Assembly (NCBI GenBank): GCA_021805955.1 | Contig: JAJZDO010000047.1 | Coordinates: forward strand, 1 to 5,214 | Reading direction: 5' to 3' | Origin: Acidobacteriota bacterium | GTDB lineage: Bacteria; Acidobacteriota; Terriglobia; Terriglobales; Acidobacteriaceae | DNA: 5,214 bases | In this document: positions 1 through 5,214 of the stretch, piece after piece | How positions within the stretch are numbered: position 1 is the stretch's first letter | Layout: each line of letters begins with the position of its first letter | Translations under genes and position numbers: made by a program | The notes under the pieces: model-generated | The model's input: only the letters and a program-made list of their open reading frames with translations | Database searches by the model: none | What the model was told of the DNA's origin: nothing

Positions 1-455
1 TAGCGGGTTTCCTCCAGCGAGACAAGGGGCAGACCCTTTTTCCGCAGATGCATCAGCACAACATTGACGGCCATTCGGTGCAGCCAGGTGGAAAACGCGG
101 AATCGCCCCGAAATGTGCCGATCTTGCGATGGAGCTGCAAGAATGCTTCCTGTGTCAGGTCTTCCGCCTCTGCGACATTGCCCAACATGCGCAGACAGAG
201 CGAGTACACGCGGCGTTTGTGCATGTTGTAGAGAATTTCAAAGGACGCGCCGTCGCCCTGCTGAGCCTGAGCAATCGCGGTCAACTCTCCAGCAATGGGA
301 GGGTTGCGACGCTGTTGCTGCTGCACCGGCCTGGCTTCGGCGGTGAGCGGCTGTGCGGGGGTCGGCGAGGGCTTATCGGCAGTTCGCAGCGTATTTTTCA
401 TCGTGGAATCTATATGCGTTCCGCCCTTTCGTGGGAGTATTTTTGCATCATCCAT
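1..455 (-). CDS. ECF-family RNA polymerase sigma factor, N-terminal part (truncated by window edge)
   Basis: The minus-strand frame is open from the left edge to ATG at 455 and gives 151 residues before the edge. Sigma-70 region 2 is clear. From the internal ATG at 401 the residues include [19 protein letters not shown] (72-90) and, near 97-121, the [17 protein letters not shown] stretch, which correspond to the core-binding and promoter -10 recognition helices of ECF sigma factors. Region 4 would lie beyond the edge. Two starts are possible. ATG 455 has a GAG at 462-464 six bases upstream. ATG 401 has no Shine-Dalgarno at a normal distance, so I chose 455. Between the start and region 2 lies a Pro/Gln-rich extension ([15 protein letters not shown]) of about 50 residues from ATG 401 or 70 from ATG 455, longer than in most ECF factors. 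The gene follows the E1-like enzyme by 66 bases and may be co-transcribed with it. The family is secure; the regulon and any anti-sigma partner are not visible. Confidence 0.9.
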   Translation of the reverse strand, partial: MDDAKILPRKGGTHIDSTMKNTLRTADKPSPTPAQPLTAEARPVQQQQRRNPPIAGELTAIAQAQQGDGASFEILYNMHKRRVYSLCLRMLGNVAEAEDLTQEAFLQLHRKIGTFRGDSAFSTWLHRMAVNVVLMHLRKKGLPLVSLEETR

Positions 456-461
456 ACGTTT

Positions 462-464
462 CTC
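462..464 (-). promoter_or_regulatory. Weak ribosome-binding site for the sigma factor (favours the 455 start)
   Basis: The minus strand reads CTGAGAAACGTATG, with a GAG core six bases before ATG 455. The alternative ATG at 401 is preceded by ATAGATTCCACG, which lacks a purine-rich core. The nearest GGGCGGA lies about 18 bases away, too far. The signal is short, so this only tips the balance. Confidence 0.4.
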
Positions 465-521
465 AGGGCTGCTCAGTGGCTTAGAGGGTATTGTTCCGGT
501 GGGAGTTGCCCGCGTGAATTT

Positions 522-1580
522 TCAACTGCCTATAAAGCGCGAATATAAGGCGCGCGCCAGTCCGATGTCGGTGGTGCCTTGCACAATGGCGCGGCCATCG
601 CTGAAAACGGTGATCCTGTGTTCGCCGCGGTCGAAGCGGAGCAGCATCTCGTTGCGCCGGACGGTTCCGTGCGCCTGCAGCTTGCGCTCCAGTTCCGCGA
701 AATCGATGGGGCGATGATGTTCATGGATCTGCACCGAGTTCCTGCCGCACAGGGTGATTTGCGGGCGGCCCACGCCGGCCAGATGCGGAAATTGGCGCTG
801 GCCGCATACGGTGCAGTGCGCGCGCGGGTGGGACGTATCGATTTGTGAGATTTCGTTGCTCCACACATCGCAGGAAAAAAGGGTCTGCCGCATTCGATCG
901 TGCGCGCCGACGATCCACTTGATTGCCTCGACTGCCTCCAGCGATGCGGCCAGGTTCACTGCAGGATTCAAAATGCCGCTGGTGTCGCAGGTTTCGACCG
1001 TTCCCGTTGGAAGCTCGGGAAAGATGCAGGCCAGGCAGGCGGTCTTGCCGGGCACGATGTTCATGGTGACGGCGTAGGAACCGACGGCGCCGGCATAGAT
1101 CCACGGCTTGTTCTGTTCGACAGCATAGTCGTTCAGCAGGTAGCGGGTTTCAAAATTGTCGGTGGCGTCCAACACCAGTTGAGCATGCGCGAGGAGCGCG
1201 TGGATGTTGCCGGGAATCAGGTCCGCGACATGCGCATGGACATGGGACTGACTGTTGAAGCGCGCAATTCTGCGTCGAGCCGCTTCCGCCTTAGGCAATC
1301 CTTCGGCAGCATCTTCTTCCTCGAACAGCACTTGACGCTGCAGATTGCTCCATTCCACGTAATCACGGTCGATCAGAGTCAGTGTGCCCACTCCGGCGCG
1401 TGCGAGGAGGCCAGCGACGGCTGCCCCGGTCGCGCCACAACCCACGATAGCGACGTGCGCAGCGAACAGTTTTTGCTGACCCTGCTCCCCAATCCCAGGA
1501 AAAAGAACTTGCCGGGAATAGCGATCCTGCGAGGAAGAGAAGGTGGATAAGGGAAAGTCCGCATTGGGAAACGGAGTCAT
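522..1580 (-). CDS. ThiF/MoeB/HesA-family E1-like adenylyltransferase with C-terminal extension
   Basis: This complete 352-residue protein probably activates the C-terminal glycine of a ubiquitin-like sulfur carrier (ThiS or MoaD type) with ATP, in the cytoplasm. Visible motifs: RYSRQVLFPGIGEQGQ at 20-35; the Rossmann loop GCGATG at 47-52; D71; the nucleotide-binding N79/R82/Q83 in SNLQRQ; K97; and DATDN at 138-142, whose D141 matches the Mg-ATP aspartate of MoeB. Zinc-ligand cysteines are C182/C185 (CLAC) and C256/C259 (CTVC). C198 in ETCDTSGIL sits where ThiF and MoeB carry their conserved cysteine. After the zinc site comes an extra domain of about 85 residues (roughly 268-352) containing LCGRNSVQI and FSDGRAIVQGT. 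It is not a rhodanese domain, and from memory resembles the tail of some Firmicutes ThiF/MoeB-like proteins. No carrier or other thiamine or molybdopterin gene is next to it, so thiF and moeB cannot be told apart. ATG 1580 is the only sensible start. Confidence 0.93.
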   Translation of the reverse strand: MTPFPNADFPLSTFSSSQDRYSRQVLFPGIGEQGQQKLFAAHVAIVGCGATGAAVAGLLARAGVGTLTLIDRDYVEWSNLQRQVLFEEEDAAEGLPKAEAARRRIARFNSQSHVHAHVADLIPGNIHALLAHAQLVLDATDNFETRYLLNDYAVEQNKPWIYAGAVGSYAVTMNIVPGKTACLACIFPELPTGTVETCDTSGILNPAVNLAASLEAVEAIKWIVGAHDRMRQTLFSCDVWSNEISQIDTSHPRAHCTVCGQRQFPHLAGVGRPQITLCGRNSVQIHEHHRPIDFAELERKLQAHGTVRRNEMLLRFDRGEHRITVFSDGRAIVQGTTDIGLARALYSRFIGS

Positions 1581-1834
1581 ACACTCCCAGTATATGGAAT
1601 GGGCGACAGAGTGCCTCTTCCTCGACAGTCGATGAAAAAAAGGTCCTTTCGCAGCGCAGCAAGACGCGCGATAGGCAGGTTGAGTATGCTAGCCACAGGT
1701 AAATGGAGCCTCCCATCAACCGTGCGCCAAGGCAACTTCGGTCCATAAACGATTCGCGGGAACGGAGCCATTCGCACTAACTCGCTGTCACAACAACGAT
1801 TCAGGGGCGCAACGGTCTCGCGCAGGCCGTTCAT
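1577..1834 (-). CDS. Possible small ORF of unknown function, overlapping the E1-like start by ATGA
   Basis: From ATG 1834 the minus strand encodes 85 residues starting MNGLRETVAPLNRCC and ending LSPIPYTGSV, with its TGA at 1577-1579. The stop shares four bases (ATGA) with the start of the E1-like gene, an arrangement typical of translational coupling. Against it: there is no clear Shine-Dalgarno before ATG 1834, the third-position GC is only moderate (about 56 percent by hand count), and the open frame continues upstream into the antisense of the bamA signal-peptide region, so it may be open by chance. It does not end in Gly-Gly and so is not a ThiS or MoaD carrier. I do not recognise the product. 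GTG 1777 and ATG 1771 are possible later starts. Confidence 0.2.
   Translation of the reverse strand: MNGLRETVAPLNRCCDSELVRMAPFPRIVYGPKLPWRTVDGRLHLPVASILNLPIARLAALRKDLFFIDCRGRGTLSPIPYTGSV
1584..1588 (-). promoter_or_regulatory. Candidate ribosome-binding site of the E1-like gene, unusually close to ATG
   Basis: The minus strand reads TATACTGGGAGTGTATG. The GGGAG is a good Shine-Dalgarno match but stands only three bases from ATG 1580, closer than the usual five to nine. No other in-frame ATG follows until well inside the conserved fold, so the start itself is not in doubt, only how it is initiated. Confidence 0.4.
1589..1594 (-). promoter_or_regulatory. TATACT, possible -10 element for the E1-like gene
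   Basis: The minus strand has TATACT, five of six matches to the TATAAT consensus, eight bases before ATG 1580. With a 17-base spacer the -35 position reads GAGGCA (1612-1617), only three of six matches to TTGACA. If the element is used, transcription would begin within a few bases of the ATG, giving a leaderless or nearly leaderless mRNA. A single hexamer can occur by chance. Confidence 0.17.
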
Positions 1835-1837
1835 GAG
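1835..1837 (+). promoter_or_regulatory. Weak ribosome-binding site for the TTG start of bamA
   Basis: The sequence ATGAGCGTATTTCTTTG has a GAG nine bases before TTG 1847. This is a minimal Shine-Dalgarno at the long end of normal spacing. The ATG at 1833 just before it is in another frame and reaches a stop after 23 codons, so it does not offer a better bamA start. A weak site plus a TTG start suggests modest translation initiation. Confidence 0.35.
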
Positions 1838-1846
1838 CGTATTTCT

Positions 1847-1981
1847 TTGCAGAAAAGTTACACACAGAGTGGATTTGCGAGCCTCCGGCAGGCGGCGAGG
1901 ATAGGGCTTTGCGCTACGGGAATTTTTTTGTCCACGGCGATGCCTGCGGCCGTTTCCAGCGGCGCTCAGCAGGCGGCCAGC
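1847..1981 (+). other. Signal-peptide coding segment of bamA with a seven-T run
   Basis: Codons 1-45 encode a long basic n-region (K3, R14, R18), a hydrophobic core from I19 to about V37 and a small-residue c-region with likely cleavage near SSGA-QQ (40/41) or after AASA (46). The core contains a run of seven T at 1923-1929 (codons for I-F-L). C22 is preceded by IGL, which does not fit a lipobox, so a lipoprotein signal is unlikely. The exact cleavage site is inferred. Confidence 0.7.
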
Positions 1982-4900
1982 GCACCTCACGCGGTCGAGC
2001 CTCAGGCAGCTTCTCCGGCAAGCCCGTCCCCAGCCGTCCTGCGTTACCACGACCTGAAAGACTGGTACGGTTTGCCGGTGCGGAGCATTCGCTTTGAAGG
2101 CATTTCCGAGCAGGATTTAAACGGTCTGCGCCAGAAACTCGCACTGAAACCAGGGGACAAATTGCGTCCGCAAGATATCCAGAGCAGCTTGCATGTTCTG
2201 TTTGCCTCCGGCCTCTATCGCAACATTGTCGCGCAGGGGGTTCAAACCGACGGCCAGGTCACGGTCATTTTTCGTGGAGTTCCGCAGATGTTTCTGCGCA
2301 GACTGTACATACGCGGGATGAAGCAGGAGACGTTGGCGGCGCAAATCCAGCGGGCTACACGCCTGGAGATGGGCGAGCCTTTCACGGCGCCGGAACTGGA
2401 GCAGGCCACCGTGCAGTTGAAGCAGGCGCTGGTGCGGAATGGTTTCAATGAACCCACAGTGGAGGAGAAGACGGTCCCTGCCGGCCGCAACCATCTGGTG
2501 GACGTCATTTATACGGTCAAGACGGGCAAGCAGGCGAAGATTGGTTCCGTTGTAGTCACAGGCGATACGGACATGACGATGGCCAAGTTTCGCAAGGTCG
2601 CCAAGCTGAAGCAGGGATCCGCGGTCACAGCGAACACCGTACCGAGGGCCCTGACACGATTGCGGAAACAGTATCAAAAGCAAGACCGGCTGGAGGCTAC
2701 TGTCCGGGCCGGCCCGCAGACCTTTAACCCTGCGACAGGCGAGGTGGCATATCAGTTTGAGGTCAAGGGTGGTCCGGCGGTGCGGATCAGCGCCACTGGT
2801 GCGAAGATTTCCGGGCGCGATTTAAAGCGGCTGGTACCCGTCTACGAAGAAGGAGCCGTCGATCCGGACCTGCTGGACGAAGGCGACGAGAATCTTCGCA
2901 ATCATTTCCAGAAGCAGGGTTATTTCGATGTGCGCGTGACGCACGCGATCGAGCATCCGAAGCCGAATGAAGAGCGGATCGTATATCGGGTCCATCCAGG
3001 CTCTCCGCATAAAGTTGTGTCCGTCACGGTCACAGGCAACCGCTATTTCGACCAGGACCTGGTGAAAGAGCGGTTGAGCGTGCAGGCCGCCGACCGCGTC
3101 AATCCACACGGAATCTTCAGCGAGGTGCTGCTGTCACAGGACGTGGATGCCATTCAAGCTCTTTATAAGAGCAACGGATTCGGGAATGTCAACGTGACTG
3201 CCAACGTAAAGGACTCGGACAAAGAGCCCGGAGCACAGAATGGCAAGATGGCTGCCATCCGCGTTACGTATGAAATTCACGAAGGCACGCAGCAGAAAAT
3301 CGGACATATTCAACTTACCGGCGTGAAGCAGGTACCGTATGCCACACTGCTGACGCAAATGAACACGCGGCCCGGTGAACCGTATTCACTGGCGATATTG
3401 GGTGGAGATCGGCTGCAACTCTACGACTACTACTACCGGCATGGATTTTCCCAGGTAGAACTGACATTTGAGCAGCATCCGGAACAGGACGATCCCAATT
3501 TGATTGATATCGATGTGCGGATCGACGAAGGCAATCCTTTTTACGTCCACAAGGTCTTGATCAGCGGAGTGCATTACACCAAACCGCAGGTCGTGCAACG
3601 GGCGTTGCAGATTCATCCCGGCGATCCGCTCAACCGCGATGCCATTCTGGATACGCAGAAACAGCTTTACAACCTGGCGCTATTCAATGAAGTCGATACA
3701 GGCATTGTGAACCCGCACGGAACTGCGCCGCAGAAAGATGTCCTGGTGAACGTGACCGAAGCGCATCGCTGGAATTACGACTATGGCTTTGGATTTGAAG
3801 TCCAGACGGGCAATCCGCAAACGAATTGCCCTACGGCCGCGTCGCTGATCGAGCTGGGTGTGGCCAATCCAAATTCGTTTGTATGCAGCCCGAATGGCAA
3901 GTTTGGCATGAGCCCGCGTATTTCCTTCGACGTCAGCCGCATCAACCTGGACGGCAAGGACCAGACCGTCAGTCTGCAGACTGCATACGGCACGCTGGAA
4001 CAGCAAGCTATTCTAACCTACGACGTTCCGAAGTTTTATAACCACAAGACGATCGACTTTTCCATCACGGGCGGATACGTCAGCAACCAGAACGTGACGA
4101 CGTATCAAGCCTCGACCCTGAGCGGATCCGTGGTATTCACAGAGCGGCCGAACAGGGCCAATACGCTGATCTATTCGATGGCCTACCGGTATGTCTATGT
4201 AAACCCGAACAGCCTGCAGGTCAGCGCGGCGTTGATCCCGCTGCTGTCGCAGCCGACGCGCGTCAGCGGACCGGGCATCACCTGGGTGCATGACACGCGG
4301 GACAATCCATTGAATGCCACTAGCGGCTGGTATCTTTCCGCGCAGCAATTCTTCGCATGGGAAGGATTTGCGTCGCAGGCAAACTTCAATCGGATGGACA
4401 TTCAGGAATCGAATTATCATCGATTGAACACGCGCAATTGGGTTCTGGCACGCAGCACGCGTATTGCATTTGAAAACACCTACGGAAATCCTTCCTATAA
4501 TCTGATTCCTTTGCCGGAGCGGCTGTATGCCGGCGGCGCGACTTCGCACCGGGGATTCTCAGTGAATTCCGCGGGTCCGCGCGATCTGCAAACCGGTTAT
4601 CCAGTGGGCGGTTCCGGAGCGTTTGTGAACAGCACCGAGCTGCGCATTCCGCCCGTACCGTTGCCATTGATTGGGAACAATCTGGGGTTCGCCGTATTCG
4701 AAGATATGGGCAATGTGTACGAAAATGCGTCGGGCATTCTTCCATCGCTCTTGCGGTTCTATCAGCCCAACGTAAAGACCTGCTACAACCTGACCGGTCC
4801 AGAGGGGACCTGCAACTTCAACTACGATTCGCAGGCCGTTGGCTTGGGGTTGCGCTATAAGACACCTGTAGGTCCGATCCGCCTGGATTTCAGCTATAAC

Positions 4901-5035
4901 ATGAATCCAACGGTGTATCCGGTGGTCAGCGATCCCGGGCTGTTGCCGGCGATCCTAGACTACAACGTCCAACCGCCGTATGTCGGCAACTCCGGCCACT
5001 TCAACTTTTTCTTCAGCATTGGACAATCGTTTTGA
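1847..5035 (+). CDS. bamA: Outer-membrane protein assembly factor BamA (Omp85) with seven POTRA domains
   Basis: This 1062-residue outer-membrane protein is the expected core of the machinery that folds and inserts beta-barrel proteins. Residues 1-45 look like a signal peptide (hydrophobic part IGLCATGIFLSTAM), followed by an Ala/Pro/Ser linker to about 65. Seven POTRA repeats follow, near 77-148, 149-228, 229-311, 312-387, 388-482, 483-565 and 566-641; most carry a late G-[YF] or GL motif. The barrel spans about 642-1062. Its RGFSVNSAGP at 902-911 matches the RGFxxNxxGP lid-loop motif of E. coli BamA. GPIRLDFSY at 1009-1017 is the usual late-strand motif. The end FFFSIGQSF parallels E. coli FQFNIGKTW, the beta-signal, favouring BamA over TamA. 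E. coli BamA has about 810 residues and five POTRAs. The start is TTG 1847: no ATG or GTG lies between the in-frame stop at 1778 and here, and starting at the next ATG (codon 32) would destroy the signal peptide. Tandem stops TGA TAA end the gene. Confidence 0.95.
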   Translation: MQKSYTQSGFASLRQAARIGLCATGIFLSTAMPAAVSSGAQQAASAPHAVEPQAASPASPSPAVLRYHDLKDWYGLPVRSIRFEGISEQDLNGLRQKLALKPGDKLRPQDIQSSLHVLFASGLYRNIVAQGVQTDGQVTVIFRGVPQMFLRRLYIRGMKQETLAAQIQRATRLEMGEPFTAPELEQATVQLKQALVRNGFNEPTVEEKTVPAGRNHLVDVIYTVKTGKQAKIGSVVVTGDTDMTMAKFRKVAKLKQGSAVTANTVPRALTRLRKQYQKQDRLEATVRAGPQTFNPATGEVAYQFEVKGGPAVRISATGAKISGRDLKRLVPVYEEGAVDPDLLDEGDENLRNHFQKQGYFDVRVTHAIEHPKPNEERIVYRVHPGSPHKVVSVTVTGNRYFDQDLVKERLSVQAADRVNPHGIFSEVLLSQDVDAIQALYKSNGFGNVNVTANVKDSDKEPGAQNGKMAAIRVTYEIHEGTQQKIGHIQLTGVKQVPYATLLTQMNTRPGEPYSLAILGGDRLQLYDYYYRHGFSQVELTFEQHPEQDDPNLIDIDVRIDEGNPFYVHKVLISGVHYTKPQVVQRALQIHPGDPLNRDAILDTQKQLYNLALFNEVDTGIVNPHGTAPQKDVLVNVTEAHRWNYDYGFGFEVQTGNPQTNCPTAASLIELGVANPNSFVCSPNGKFGMSPRISFDVSRINLDGKDQTVSLQTAYGTLEQQAILTYDVPKFYNHKTIDFSITGGYVSNQNVTTYQASTLSGSVVFTERPNRANTLIYSMAYRYVYVNPNSLQVSAALIPLLSQPTRVSGPGITWVHDTRDNPLNATSGWYLSAQQFFAWEGFASQANFNRMDIQESNYHRLNTRNWVLARSTRIAFENTYGNPSYNLIPLPERLYAGGATSHRGFSVNSAGPRDLQTGYPVGGSGAFVNSTELRIPPVPLPLIGNNLGFAVFEDMGNVYENASGILPSLLRFYQPNVKTCYNLTGPEGTCNFNYDSQAVGLGLRYKTPVGPIRLDFSYNMNPTVYPVVSDPGLLPAILDYNVQPPYVGNSGHFNFFFSIGQSF
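2075..3769 (+). repeat. Array of seven POTRA-domain repeats within bamA
   Basis: Seven units of about 70-95 codons share a pattern: an opening strand ending in Gly (IRFEG, LYIRG, VVVTG, ISATG, VTVTG, IQLTG, VLISG), then two helices and closing strands. Positions in the protein are 81-85, 153-157, 235-239, 314-318, 393-397, 488-492 and 570-574. The late turn reads SGLY, NGF, (degenerate KQDR), QGYF, NGF, HGF and LALF. These periplasmic domains bind substrates and accessory lipoproteins in known BamA proteins. The repeats have diverged and share a fold rather than DNA identity. Confidence 0.85.
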
Positions 5036-5061
5036 TAACGGACGCCTACAATTCGCAAGCG

Positions 5062-5214
5062 ATGATTCGGCGACGCCGCGGGCTTCGACATGAGAGGCGA
5101 CCGGTGGCGAGCGGGCTCGCTTTGCTGGGTTGTCTGCTGTGCTATGTCTTGGCTGCGGCGAACGCGCAGGCGCCTGCAGCCGGGCCGCAGCGCACCGTTG
5201 TTCTTGACCGCGGT
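5062..5214 (+). CDS. Exported protein, N-terminal part; possibly N-acetylmuramoyl-L-alanine amidase (truncated by window edge)
   Basis: The frame is open from ATG 5062 to the right edge, 51 codons. It begins MIRRRRGLRHERRPVASG, then a hydrophobic core (LALLGCLLCYVLAAA) and a likely signal-peptidase site at ANA-QA, then APAAGPQRTVVLDRG. A basic n-region, core and AxA site make export to the periplasm likely. The final TVVLDRG resembles the first strand of amidase_3 enzymes (V-V-[IL]-D-P-G-H-G-G), which cleave the amide bond between MurNAc and the stem peptide. The proline is replaced and the zinc histidine would lie just outside, so this is tentative. LLGC looks like a lipobox but sits in mid-core, so a lipoprotein is less likely. 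The gene lies 26 bases after bamA, suggesting one operon. GTG 5104, with GAGAGG six bases upstream, is an alternative start but would remove all the positive charges of the n-region. Confidence 0.6.
   Translation, partial: MIRRRRGLRHERRPVASGLALLGCLLCYVLAAANAQAPAAGPQRTVVLDRG
5092..5097 (+). promoter_or_regulatory. GAGAGG, strong Shine-Dalgarno match for an alternative GTG start at 5104
   Basis: GAGAGG lies six bases before GTG 5104, in frame with the exported protein. By contrast ATG 5062 is preceded by ATTCGCAAGCG, with no good core. The ribosome-binding signal favours GTG 5104, while the basic signal-peptide n-region favours ATG 5062. A third ATG at 5090 is in a different frame. Confidence 0.35.

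Larger units (their letters stand above)
1581..1846. other. Divergent intergenic region between the E1-like gene and bamA
   Basis: These 266 bases separate two divergently oriented genes and must hold the nearest promoters of both, unless the minus-strand small ORF is real. On the plus strand I find no convincing sigma-70 pair: TATGCT (1685-1690) and CATAAA (1744-1749) are weak -10 matches without a -35 at the right distance. A GGGAACG at 1758-1764 resembles the -35 element of ECF-type (sigma-E-like) promoters, but the bases 16-17 further on (ACTC/CTCG) do not give a good -10. No terminator hairpin, riboswitch or RNA gene was recognised. A short palindrome AAAGGTCCTTT lies at 1639-1649. Confidence 0.6.

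Noticed and set aside
48..548. Plus-strand open frame of 166 codons across the left part of the window
   Set aside because: It is antisense to the sigma-factor gene, whose reverse frame shows clear region 2 motifs; the plus-strand translation is Cys/Arg-rich with no recognisable domain.
1..1151. Same 11-mer TAGCGGGTTTC at 1-11 and 1141-1151
   Set aside because: Both copies encode E-T-R in unrelated minus-strand genes (SLEETR and FETRY); no flanking similarity, so a chance coding match.
900..1550. Plus-strand open frame of 216 codons
   Set aside because: It lies wholly antisense to the E1-like gene, which has all family motifs; the frame is a by-product of codon bias.
1635..1649. A-run followed by palindrome AAAGGTCCTTT as a possible terminator
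   Set aside because: Read on either strand the stem is only four or five AT-rich pairs with almost no loop, too weak for an intrinsic terminator.
1758..1784. GGGAACG as an ECF/sigma-E-type promoter for bamA
   Set aside because: The five-base GGAAC is expected by chance in a stretch this size, and no fitting -10 lies 16-17 bases downstream.
1833..1904. Short ORF from ATG 1833 (23 codons, MSVFLCRK...) overlapping the bamA start
   Set aside because: It is very short, out of frame with bamA and has no Shine-Dalgarno; nothing supports a leader peptide beyond its position.
2117..2683. Long minus-strand open frame opposite bamA (also 4013-4549)
   Set aside because: The bamA frame has a continuous signal peptide, POTRA and barrel signature; the opposite frames show low-complexity Arg/Leu/Gln-rich translations and no start signals.
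5113..5130. LLGC in the downstream exported protein as a lipobox
   Set aside because: The cysteine sits in the middle of the hydrophobic core, which runs on for about ten residues to a standard ANA-QA cleavage site.

Overview
The window looks like chromosomal DNA from a Gram-negative (diderm) bacterium of moderately high GC content. An Acidobacteriota (Terriglobia-type) origin is my best guess. It rests on the style of the outer-membrane assembly protein (an unusually long POTRA array) and of the ECF sigma factor; it is an inference, not a database result. I see no tRNA, rRNA, CRISPR array, insertion sequence, integrase or attachment site.

Layout. Bases 1-455 (minus strand) hold the N-terminal part of an ECF RNA polymerase sigma factor, cut by the left window edge. 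Bases 522-1580 (minus strand) hold a complete E1-like adenylyltransferase of the ThiF/MoeB/HesA family with an extra C-terminal domain. The two genes point the same way and are 66 bases apart. Bases 1581-1846 form a divergent intergenic region. It contains the candidate start signals of both flanking genes and a possible but unproven 85-codon ORF whose stop overlaps the adenylyltransferase start as ATGA. Bases 1847-5035 (plus strand) encode a complete 1062-residue BamA/Omp85 protein that starts at TTG and carries a signal peptide, seven POTRA repeats and a beta-barrel. After a 26-base gap a plus-strand gene begins (5062 to the right edge) with a signal peptide. The last residues before the edge resemble the first strand of amidase_3-type N-acetylmuramoyl-L-alanine amidases, which is only a tentative reading.

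How the genes fit together. The plus-strand pair looks like a cell-envelope operon: BamA folds and inserts outer-membrane beta-barrels, and the next product is exported. The minus-strand pair joins sulfur-carrier activation (thiamine or molybdopterin type) to a sigma factor, with no obvious functional tie. Most of the window is ordinary core-genome content. The points most worth a second look are the seven-POTRA architecture, two cysteine pairs in predicted surface loops of the barrel, the appended domain on the stand-alone E1 enzyme, and the start-site ambiguities. I found no convincing evidence of a new biological system.
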